From: Helianthus annuus
Lineage: Eukaryota > Streptophyta > Magnoliopsida > Asterales > Asteraceae
Direction: 5' to 3'
Length of the DNA stretch: 64,000 bases
Assembly (NCBI RefSeq): GCF_002127325.2
Contig: NC_035437.2
Span: forward strand, 164,463,145-164,527,144
The position numbers and the translations under genes are program-made. Under the pieces are notes generated by a model. It did not search any database. It saw only the letters and a program-made list of their open reading frames with translations, and had not been told where the DNA came from. Below, piece by piece: positions 53,161-63,219 of this stretch; the first letter of the stretch is position 1; every line of letters starts with the position of its first letter.

Positions 53161-54087
53161 GATAGATAAGGAAAATAAATGCTAAGTGAGTAAACCGAAA
53201 GATATCACGGCCGAAAGATCCTGTTCCGAAAGATCTGAAATCACAGAAACTTGTTAACAATAAACTGTCCACAATCGAAAGATCAATCACTTGTTCGAAG
53301 GATCAACAGTACTCGAAAGATTACTGTTGAATCTCGAACAATGATGTCGAAAGATTCAAGAACTCGAAGGATTCTCCTTTGAAAGATCCTTATCTTTCGA
53401 GTTAAATATCCTTATCTTTCGTATAGCTGACTTTCGAAAGATCACACTTGTTCGAATGATCAACAGTGTTCGAAGGATCACTGTTGACTTTCGAGCACTG
53501 GCTTCGAAAGATTCAAAATCTCGAAAGATTCACACTTGAAAGATCCTTATCTTTCGAGATAAATCCCTATCTTTCGGACACTTATCTTTCGAAAAGATTC
53601 CTTTATCGAAAGATATGTTTCAGACTTCGAAGGATGGGTCGAAGGATGATGATCTTTCGAGCCTTCCTTGATCGAAAGATGGTCTTTCGATGTCGAAAGA
53701 TATCTTTCGAGAGATTCTGACACAACTGACGTTGATGTGATAGGTTGGTGAAAAAGGTGATGGGTTGGTGAAATACTTTCGGCAGAAAGGTATGTTCTGC
53801 ACACAGATCTTCACCAACTTTTTGACTTTCAAAAAAAAGTCCAAAAATGGCAAACCTTATCCACAAAGTCCGGTCACCGGAAACACACCGGAAATTGGCC
53901 GGAAAACACAAAGTTTCTTAAAAACCAATTTCCAAGTTACCCAACCCAACTTTAAACACTCCCGAAGGTTTAGAAACCGTTTTTCAGTTTAGAAAAGCAA
54001 GAAAAACCACCAAAACGGGTGCTAAACCTAGTGTTCAAACACACAAAGAACTTGAAAAACCCGGTTTTAAACAAGGTAAAGAGCCAA
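53161..54087 (-). promoter_or_regulatory. Leader of Copia element 1 with CGAAAGATC arrays
   Basis: Between the primer-binding site and the gag ATG. From 53205 to 53720 there are more than 25 copies of CGAAAGAT/CGAAGGAT or their reverse complements (ATCTTTCG, ATCCTTCG), many forming inverted pairs. The same motif fills the middle of both LTRs. It fits the palindromic motifs known in Sirevirus noncoding regions. The function is unknown. Confidence 0.7.
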
Positions 54088-54099
54088 GCTCTGATACCA
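54088..54099 (-). other. Primer-binding site of Copia element 1
   Basis: In sense orientation TGGTATCAGAGC, two bases after the 5' LTR: iMet tRNA type. Confidence 0.92.
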
Positions 54100-54101
54100 C
54101 T

Positions 54102-54728
54102 TGTAGGTCCCTCTCGGAGGATCGAGAACAAACCTAAACCTTGTTATACTAACCCACTAGCGAGTGCGGAATCCAAGCTAGCGAGCAAACCGGGATAATG
54201 CAAGAACAAACACAAGAACACACAAGACTCAACGATTAACACCACTTGTATTAATGCGTAGAAAGTTTCCGGTTACAAGCACAATGTTTACAATCTGTTT
54301 GCAAACTCTCAAAGTGTGTGTATGTGTGTTTCGGACAGAATGCTCTCAACTCTCAAAGTTTCTGTCTGTGTGCATCTATCTTTCATACTACACTGCATGG
54401 GTATATATATACCCAGCCCATGATGTCTGGTCGAAGGATCCGATAGATGGTCCGAAGGATCATCTATCGAGTACATTTCATTCGAAGGATGAGCAAGGAC
54501 CTCGAAGGATGATCCTTCGAGGTCTACCATTCGAAGCATATCTTTCGATCACCTCGAAGGATCAACAGTATCCTTCGAGGCTATCCTTCGATACAGACAA
54601 ACATATTACAAGTTATTGGCCAAGTCAAACTAGGAGGATAGTTGACTTGGTCAACTTACAGACTAACTTAGGACATCGTTTACATACAGACCGATTACAG
54701 ACAAAGTACAGACACAAGTGCACCAACA
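54102..54728 (-). repeat. 5' LTR of Copia element 1
   Basis: 627 bp. I found no base difference from the LTR at 43361-43987 on reading both through. Followed by TSD GAGTG (54729-54733). Confidence 0.93.
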
Positions 54729-55303
54729 GAGTGCATTGGAGAAGTTTGCATTTGAGTGAAGTGTTCTTAGAGAAGAATGGTGTATTTGGTGAAATGGTGG
54801 GGCCCTAATTTTGTTTTGTATTTATTTTTTTTCTTGCTTTGATGTATTTTAATATGCATAAATAAGTTGTACACTATATGCTTTAGTGACTTGTATACCA
54901 TTTTTGTTTTCATTTAAAATGTAGTAATTCGATAAAATAACAAAACAAAAAATGTAATGTTTTTATTTAAAACATAAGTTTATTAATGCTACTTTAATAA
55001 AATTTAAAAAACAATAAGATACATATATTTTAATTTCATGGTTAGAAGTTTAATTTTTTGTTTTTATAACTTTCTTTATAAATAATGTGAAAATAAAAAA
55101 AAATGTATATTGATAAACAAATAACTTAACTATTAAAAATAAATGTAAAAGTGGTGATGATGTGGAAATATGAGTATTGGTAAGGATGTTTGTAGGGTTG
55201 GAGAGAAAATATGTATGTTTAGTGTATTTTTCAAAATATGATGTGACAGCTGGCTAGGTATATTTGTGAATGCATTTATCAACTTGCATTGGTGATGGTC
55301 TAA

Positions 55304-56676
55304 CCTGATTTAAGCATACAACTTATAGATCCATTAAAACTTGGTGAATCTAAGTCATTTGGAACACATCTCGTAGCCTTGTGCTTAGTTCAAGCTTGTT
55401 TTAAACTCTTTTTGTTTTTGTATATTATTTTTAATCTTTTTGAAGGTCATTTCTAAAAATATTTATATGTTTATGATCTTAACAACTTATTAGTGATATT
55501 AGTTCAAGAATCTTTCGAAGTTTCTTAACTAAACACAAGATGTGATACATAGAACATGTTAGTTTGGTGTGTTGAATGTGTTTTCATGTTTTGGGTGAAT
55601 GATTGAGCAACATTCTTGCACATACACATGTATGATGGATGATTTCTCTTATACCACTTGAAGACCCTACATTTGATCACCAAAAACCTAATGTTGTCAA
55701 ATAACACACTTACTTGAATCTCTACACAACAAGGTGTCTTTTAAGAGTATTTTGTTTGATGTTTTGAAGCAAGTTCAAGGTCTTTCACTGTATGAAAACT
55801 TAAAGATGCTTCAATGATTACAAGAATACCATGGTTTCCTAAAGAGATGAAGGTTTATTTGGATTATCTTGAGAGAACTTTTGGTGTTGTTTGAAAGGTG
55901 GTGGAGTGAAATGGTGGGGTTGGTTACAATTTTAGAGGAGTTGAGAGGGAGGGAGGGTGAGGTAGGGTGGGTAGGGTGAGGGTCGTATGTGTGACATGAT
56001 CTCTTGGGTGGTAAGGTGATTGTGTAGGCTTAGTAGGCCATAAACACCTAAATGCCACTCTACATTCCATGTGTTAAATGTTGTTTAAGGTTGATCTTAT
56101 CCCATGATTAGCTTTTTTAACACATCAAACCTGAATTATAAATTATCAGTCCATAATTTATTAATTTAGGCATTTTTCATCATTTTTACAAGTTTTTAGG
56201 TATTTTATAACTTATATTGGTAACCAAATCTGAATCATGAATTACCAGTCCATAATTTATATAATTTAGGCATTGTTTCATCATTTTTATAAGTTTTTAG
56301 GTATTTTATAGCTTATATTGGTAATAAGCTATGTGTTGTTTATTTTTGCTTCACTAGACATTGATTTTACATACTAAAATATGTAGTATATAAGAATAAA
56401 CATTTGGTAAGCCTAGAAAACCATGTGATAAATAAATAGTACTCGTTTTTGATAAATTCCACTTAGTTTATCAAATTAGGGTTTTCCAGTGATCTAAGAC
56501 CTTTGGGTATATTTTAACCTATTTTAACTCCACCTAAGTGACACATCAACCTTTTTTCCTCATTTCACTTTGTCTCACTCCAAGGAAATGGTTTAATCCC
56601 ATTAACTTCATATAACCCTATCTTTTAGTAGTTTTTGGTCTAAGAAAGAAAATAAAAATTAATTCAATCTCGTAAC
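55304..56676. other. Non-coding DNA
   Basis: AT-rich with a G-rich patch (GGGAGGGAGGGTGAGG at 55951-55966). No gene recognised. Confidence 0.55.
56127..56325. repeat. 99-bp tandem duplication
   Basis: Copies at 56127-56225 and 56226-56325 share CCATAATTTAT, AATTTAGGCATT and AAGTTTTTAGGTATTTTATA, with about ten substitutions. Confidence 0.85.
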
Positions 56677-57444
56677 TGTTGGACCCAGTATGGCCTTAAC
56701 AACTTCTTTTTACGTAATATGGCAAGTGATTTCAGTATATGTGAAAAAGATGTGCGGAAATGGAAATCAGACTTTCAAGAAACAAGACCTACAAAATTAT
56801 CAAGTTTATATCACTTTGAAACAAATTAGTTTAACAAGGTGATTGTAAGATTATTATCTAATACAAATGAATCTTGATTTCTGTGGGTGAGAAGAGCAGT
56901 GGAGTTTGAGTGTTTGTATATGAATGCTAAGCTTCAAACTCAAGTATCTTCTGCCTCTCGAGCCTTTTATTTATAGACGGCTGTGGACATGAATAAAAAA
57001 TTGTTTATTCATGCAATAAGTCCTGCGTAAAGTAGCAATTTGACATATTCATTGAATCCATCGTTTAACTTGCATTTGTAATCATGATAACCAATAATGT
57101 CATGCTTCGGTCATGGGTGGCAGGATAGAGTTGTGATTTTTAGACAAGTGGGGCTTTCATCAGAATTTCTGATAAACCACTTCATCAGAAATTCTGGTGA
57201 ACATATCATCAGAAAGTCTGATGATCAGAATTGTCAGAAACTGATGATATTTCATAAGAAATATCATCAGTTCCATCAGAAATGACCTTCTCTGATAATC
57301 CAAATCAACTCTTGATCAACTTGTGATTCTTTGTAGTAGATACTTTGCATTTCAGTTGTCCTATCTGATTTTCTTCATCTTGCTGTGATCTTCAGGACTG
57401 TTATCTTCTTCAGAGATCCAGTTGATAGAGATTTTCTTCAATAC
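56677..57444 (-). repeat. LTR fragment of a third Copia element
   Basis: Starts TGTTGGACCC, holds a minus-strand TATA box (TATAAATA in sense, plus-strand 56968-56975), and carries palindromes: ATCATCAGA/TCTGATGAT (57207-57227, loop AAG) and CTGATGATATTTC/GAAATATCATCAG (57241-57270, loop ATAA). These are Sirevirus LTR-like. It is cut at 57444 by the LTR of Copia element 2, so the rest should lie beyond that element, outside the window. Confidence 0.6.
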
Positions 57445-57954
57445 TGTAGGTCCCCTTGTGTCTATGGATCGTCACAGAATCGTCTTTCCAATCAAGAGTG
57501 CGGAATCCTCTTGATCAGAATTAGCAGTAAACGTGTAGGAAACAGAAACAGCAAATCACTTTCAAACCGGGTTTTATTGATTATCTATCAAGACTGATTA
57601 CAATCAATCAAACCCTAACCAAAAACCCTAATTTCGTCCAAGCAAGCACTCTCACAAAATTATGTCTTTCAAACTCTGTTTTGGCTGATTAACTGATCAA
57701 CTGCTCAACCTAAACCCTAAAGCCTAACCTTGTTTATATAACACAAGGTTTACTATTTGGACTAGGTTAAAGACTCCTGGGCTGCGAATTGGACAGGCCC
57801 AATTCGCCCCCCATCACCCAATCCTTTGGGTTTAGTTAGCCCAAACATTACAACTAACTATTACAAAGCTAAACCCGCTAACTGTTTATCGTTTAACTAA
57901 TTACAAGATATCCAAAGACCAAATCTAAGCTGTTGTCACAAACATGCACCAACA
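57445..57954 (-). repeat. 3' LTR of Copia element 2
   Basis: 510 bp, TGTAGGTCCCC to GCACCAACA in plus-strand view. A minus-strand TATA-like TTATATAAAC lies near 57734-57743. The partner LTR is outside the window, so age cannot be estimated from LTR divergence. Confidence 0.85.
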
Positions 57955-59879
57955 AACTCCCCCTTGACAATAGCTTCATAAAAACTTTGTCTTGAGTCAA
58001 AACTTTGTCTTCGGTCTTCTTGCAATCTTCATGCAGTCTTGCACTGTCTTTGGTCTTTGGATAGCTTCAGCTTCAACGGCTTCTGTCAGCAACAGACTGT
58101 CAGCAACAGACTCCCCCTAAGCTGATGCATCCAATCACCAAATCTTCAACACGTTAGCGTTTGAGTAAACTCCAGTTCAGCATTTGCACAGCAATCTTCA
58201 AACTCTTCAATCTTGTCTGCAATATAGAAAGGAGGTTCTACCATGCATCCAATCAAACTCTCATCTTCTCAGCAACTTCTCAGCAACAAACTGCTTCAAT
58301 CTGTATACTATAAAACAAACATCTCGAGAAACCATAAGAATTTTTCAACGTAAGTTAAATAAATTATTATTTTTCAAGAGATTAGTTAAACTGTATAACA
58401 GATTAAGCTTTTTCAACTTCATCACCAACACGCAAAACTTTTTGTTCAACACATAAGAACCTGCCTGATTGAAAATTTTGAGCTCACTTACTAACACCGT
58501 CTCCCCCTATCAGTAACAATTCCTCCAAGAATAACAGTTTTCCGTACGTTAAGAATTTTAAACAGAAAATGACACTATTTTTGGATTTTTTATATTTTCT
58601 GAAAGCAAGTAAATAACAAAAGCAATAAACACTCTATTTTTGTGAGAATCACTGGTAAGAAGATCATATCAGCACAAGCAAACTGTTTCACACAATTATA
58701 TAATTCTTTATTTAATTTTTCGTGAAAAGCAGTTCAAGACGATTACCAGTATGTTTGTCCACTTAAACAAAATGCATGAACATTTCAAGTACCATTACCA
58801 TATGATACGTTAAGGTAATTTTATTTACTGAAATACGAGTGTGTCCCACTTCAGGATATACCCCCACGATCAAGGTATGCACAAAGATTCATCGTAGTAG
58901 GTGAGTATACTGATATCATTCTTTAAGATATCCTGACTGTGTCTAGGTCTGCATTTAAACTGTTTTATCATGTTTTGATTTCGTAACCATGAACACCCAA
59001 ATAAATACAAATCAAATCCTGGAAATATAAACAACACACTCTATCATGCAAGTATCTTCCCTACCACATATTTCACAAGTCCAATCCAGATTTCTGAAAT
59101 CTTAACTGGGAATAGGTTGAGAAGAGAACAGAATAGATCTTTAGTAGAGATGGTATAATATACAAATCAAATGAGATTTTCTCAATTTGATATAGGTTTC
59201 TTGGGTTTCTTTTGGGCACTTGAGGGCCTCTTTCGGGTGTATTAGATCTATAGTGCGACAACGTACAGCTAGGTCAGCATGTATCTTGATGCAGCAGAAG
59301 CTGTCGTTGCCTAGCACCTCCAGGTCAGCATATATCTGGATGCAGCAGAGGAGGTACACGACTTTTTTCAGAGAAGATTTCAGAATCAGATCAAAATTGT
59401 GTGTATCGGGAAATATACAGACATTCAAATAGAAATGAGCTAATTCCAAGTGACTATCTTTCCTGGGGTCATGTACAATTTTAGTTCTAACAGACAGACA
59501 GCCAAGATATCCCTAGATAAAACAACAGTATAAAGACCCAAAACTTCAGATTTTGGCAATCTATCAACGCAAGAATTAAGGTCATTAAACCATACACCAC
59601 TGATGTGTTCCCCACTCATATTCAGTTCATTTAAGTTTATATCACATTGGTAAGTTGATTATTTCATGCTTTTGCCTACTGGTACATCATATAATGAAGC
59701 TGCTATCACACTTAAGCAATTTATGGTTCAAGTTCAGTGTGACAGTCTAACTTGCTGATGTACTATCATTTCTTCTTTTTCACACAGTGATAACTCCTTT
59801 TTGATTTTCTATTTTTTTTATGTTTTTGATTTTTATGAAAAGCAGTAAACTATTTACAAAAATTCTTATGAAAAACCAG
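57955..59879 (-). other. 3' noncoding region of Copia element 2
   Basis: About 1.9 kb. Starts with polypurine tract AAGGGGGAGTT (sense, 57955-57965) and has further ones at 58110-58117 and 58500-58508. Shares blocks with element 1: GATACGTTAAGGTAATTTTA (58804), ATCAAGGTATGCACA (58869), TGGCAATCTATCAA (59555), GATGTACTATCATTT (59757) and TTTTTGATTTTCTATT (59799). No long coding frame. Confidence 0.7.
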
Positions 59880-61214
59880 TTATTCAGGATTCCTCATCCC
59901 GTTGAGTTCGACTAAGTGTTCAAAGCGAGCCCTGTCAAATGCTTTAGTATAAAGATCTGCCAGGTTATCCTCTGTGTCGACTCTATGAAGTTCAATCAGT
60001 CGCTTTTCAGCACAATCCCGTATAAAATGATGACGTATGTCAATATGTTTTGTGCGACTGTGGTTCACGGGATTATTAGTTATTGAAATAGTGGCATTAT
60101 TGTCTATCATAATAGGAGTACGAGTGAAATCCAAACCGTAATCGCGCATCTGCTGTTGCATCCAGAGAACCTGAGAGCAGCAGCTTCCAGCAGCAATATA
60201 TTCAGCTTCACACGTAGAGGTAGACACACAGGATTGCTTCTTGCATTGCCAAGACACGATCCTGCCTCCTAAGAACTGACAACCACCTGTTGTAGACTTT
60301 CTGTTCGATTTGCATCCTCCAAAGTCTGAGTCAGTGTAAGCAACAAACGTCAGATCACTATCAGCTGGATACCACAACCCAAGTTTAGGTTTCCCCTTCA
60401 AGTAACGAAGAATCCGCTTCACTGCTTTCATGTGTGACTCTTTAGGATTCGCCTGATATCTGGCACACAAGCATACGGAAAACATGATGTCAGGTCTTGA
60501 AGCAGTCAAGTACATTAGAGAACCAATCATTGCCCTGTATTGAGTAGGATCAACGTCTTTAGTACTTTCATGATCTGGGCCAAGATTGTGATTTTCACAT
60601 ATGGGTGTGTTGGAAGTAGTGCAATCATTCATTTTGAACCGACTCAAAATGTCATACACATACTTTGTTTGATGAATAAACAACTCATCCGCCTTCTGTT
60701 CAACTTGTAATCCCAGAAAGTAAGACAACTCACCCATAGCACTCATTTCGAACTTGCTCTTCATCACCTGCTCGAACTCTTTACACATGCTTTCATCAGA
60801 TGACCCAAAGATGATGTCATCCACGTACACCTGTACCAGCAGAAAATCTTCCTTCTTCCTCTTGATGAACAGTGTACTGTCAATCTGACCTCTTTCAAAA
60901 CCATTCTTTATCAGATGTGTAGACAGTGTCTCGTACCACGCCCTGGGAGCTTGATGTAACCCATACAAAGCCTTATCAAGTTTGTACACTCGATCTGGAT
61001 AATCTGGATCAACGAACCCATCTGGTTGTGAGACATACACCACTTCTTGGACTTTCCCGTAAAGAAACGCACTCTTCACGTCTAGTTGGTAAACTTTGAA
61101 GCCCTTGAAAGAAGCAAAAGCTAGAAACAAACGAATTGCCTCCAACCTCGCCACTGGTGCAAACACCTCATTGTAATCTATCCCTTCTTGCTGATTGAAA
61201 CCTTTGACCACCAA
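59880..61214 (-). pseudogene. Copia element 2 Pol: RT and RNase H part
   Basis: 444 open codons covering most of the reverse transcriptase (YVDD motif in [12 protein letters not shown], about residues 127-138) and RNase H ([21 protein letters not shown]) with the C-terminal [13 protein letters not shown]. The catalytic residues are kept, but the frame is separated from the upstream RT part by a one-base loss near 61236, so no full Pol can be read. About two-thirds of residues agree with element 1. Confidence 0.9.
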
Positions 61215-61234
61215 TCGAGCCTTGTTTCGCGTGA

Positions 61235-61640
61235 CTATACTCTTTCATCTTTCTTGCACCTAAATACCCATTTAGTGCCAATCTCTCTTTCACCTTTAGG
61301 AAGATCAACCAACTCCCAAACCTTCAACTTAGCAAACTGGGCCAATTCCTCTTGCATTGCTTCAACCCATGAATTGTCTTTAAGAGCCATATGAATGTTC
61401 TTCGGCTCCTCTTGGGAAATAAAGCAACTGTACAAGCACTCGTTCACAATCCCAGTCTTCTCAATTGAAACAAATAACCCTGTATTCGCTGCTATGCTTC
61501 TTCTTGTTTGAACACCTGCAGTAGGATCTCCAAGTATCATGTGAACTGGATGATCTCTATTTGCTCGTGTAGTAGCAACAGCATCGACTTCCAAATTGTC
61601 ACCCAGGTTTGAGCCAACCTCCCCCTGAATATGCTGACCG
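61235..61640 (-). pseudogene. Copia element 2 Pol: integrase-RT linker part
   Basis: Open segment with [15 protein letters not shown] and EIGTKWVFRCKKD, the N-terminal edge of the Copia reverse transcriptase. Frameshifts lie at both ends (near 61640 and 61236). Confidence 0.85.
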
Positions 61641-62964
61641 CAAACGGATTAATGAAATCCTCCCCCTGATTGGGTTCGGGTTCATCGTCACTTGAATCAG
61701 TATCAGCAGCATCTTGGGAAGGTTCCGGAGCATCTGTCATATCAACATTCGATCTAGGCATGAACTCGCCTTCATCATCACCAATCACTGTTTGAATCAG
61801 CTGAGACTCATCTGCATTGGAAAACTCAGGAATATTAAATGATTTAAAGACACCTTCATAATCATATAATATAGCTGGTCCACTCGTTGACTGTTGAGGT
61901 TTGTAAGAAGTGATTTCAACATTAAACACAACCTCAATTTTACCAGTTTTTAGATTAAAAACCCTTTTATTCGGTGCGCCAGGTACATAACCTAAAAAGT
62001 AGCCCTCGTCAGCCACCTCACCGAATTTTTGTTTATCTTTATTTCGCACAATGGTGCAGGGTAATCCAAATGGTTCAAAGCCTTCTAAGTTTGGTTTCTT
62101 GTTAAACATTAATTCATAACAAGTTTTGTTAAAACGTTTAACAGTCAAAACTTTGTTTAGGACATAGCAAGCTGTATTCACAGCTTCTCCCCAGAAAAGA
62201 ACTGGTAGCTTAGAATCTGAAAGCATTGTCCTAGCGGCTTCAATCAACGTCCTGTTTTTCCTCTCAGCAACTCCATTCTGTTGAGGCGTATAAGGAGCAG
62301 AATATTGATGTTCAATTCCCTTGCGAAGACAGTAGAGATCCAGAATACGATTCTTGAACTCCGTGCCATTATCACTCCTTATCCTCTTGATCTTTGCATC
62401 ATGGACGTTTTCCAATCTTGTAAAAAGATCTATCAACATCTCTGCTGTCTCATCTTTTGTACCTAAAAAGAAAACCCATGAATAACGTGAGTAATCATCA
62501 GTGACAACTAAACAATAGTACTTTCCACCTATGCTCCTCACGTTCACTGGACCGAATAAATCCATGTGAAGTAATTCGTAAGGGGCATCTATGGAATTTA
62601 CTGTTTTTGATTTATGAGGTTTCTTGTGTTGTTTTCCCTTTTGACATGGAAGACATTTGTCTTCCACTTGAAACCTCCGCAATGGAACCCCTTTCACTAG
62701 CTCATTTTTAACAAGATAGTTCATTTTGCGATAGTGAATATGGGCCATGCGTCTGTGCCACAACATCGATTCAGCTTCAGATGCTTTTGATAGTAAACAC
62801 GCCACCACTGCAGTTGGATCCTTAGCACCCATGTCCATGACATAAGTGTCATTTCTCCTTGGCGCTCGCATCACTATCCAATCGTCCGGTATTTCCAAAC
62901 CTGGTTTCAACACTAAAGCTTCATTCTTGGTAAAATGGACCGAGTGACCCTTGTCGCAGACTTA
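61641..62964 (-). pseudogene. Copia element 2 Pol: integrase part
   Basis: Covers the zinc region (WHRRMAHIH, CLPCQKGKQ) and the catalytic core ([30 protein letters not shown]) with the D-D-35-E spacing kept. It is separated from the protease part by an in-frame TAA (plus-strand 62962-62964), where element 1 has a glutamine codon, and from the linker by a frameshift near 61640. Confidence 0.9.
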
Positions 62965-63210
62965 TGACACGCTCATAAGATTGTGTTTAAGCTGCTCAAC
63001 ATAGTTCACTTTGTCCAGTGTGATCTTCCCATTGGTCACCTTTCCTCGTCCAGTAATTCTACCACCTTTCGCACCCGCAAAATTTACTTGTCCTCCATCA
63101 TATTCTTCAAACTCAGTCAACAACCTTGCATCCCCCGTCATGTGCCTGGAGCAGCCACTATCAACATACCACAAGTTGATAATCCTCCTTAGCAGCTCCT
63201 GCACACACCA
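62965..63210 (-). pseudogene. Copia element 2 Pol: protease part
   Basis: Contains WYVDSGCSRHMTGD, the Copia aspartic protease active site, and LKHNLMSVS just before the premature stop. It begins right after TGTGCAG, as in element 1. Confidence 0.88.
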
Positions 63211-63219
63211 ACCAAGAAA

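Larger units (their letters stand above)
43361..54728 (-). mobile_element. Complete Ty1/Copia Sirevirus-type element 1
   Basis: 11,368-bp minus-strand element with 627-bp LTRs that I read as identical, TSD GAGTG, iMet-type primer-binding site, polypurine tract, Gag (1275 aa) and Pol (1146 aa) both open. Integrase precedes RT, as in Copia. The long Gag, several polypurine tracts 3' of pol and palindromic repeats in the LTR and leader are hallmarks described for Sireviruses (SIRE/Maximus). Insertion must be very recent, and it may be active. Confidence 0.93.
43291..55303. mobile_element. Harbinger-like MITE split by Copia element 1
   Basis: GACCATTGCCACTG at 43294 and the reverse of GACCATCACCAATG ending at 55300 form imperfect TIRs, each next to TAA (43291-43293, 55301-55303). 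Without the Copia element and one copy of its TSD the MITE would be about 634 bp. The first six bases match the MITE at 39048. The Copia insertion is therefore younger than this MITE. Confidence 0.55.

Noticed and set aside
53205..53720. Heat-shock elements in the Copia leader
   Set aside because: Motif is CGAAAGAT, which lacks the alternating GAA-2 nt-TTC spacing of heat-shock elements.
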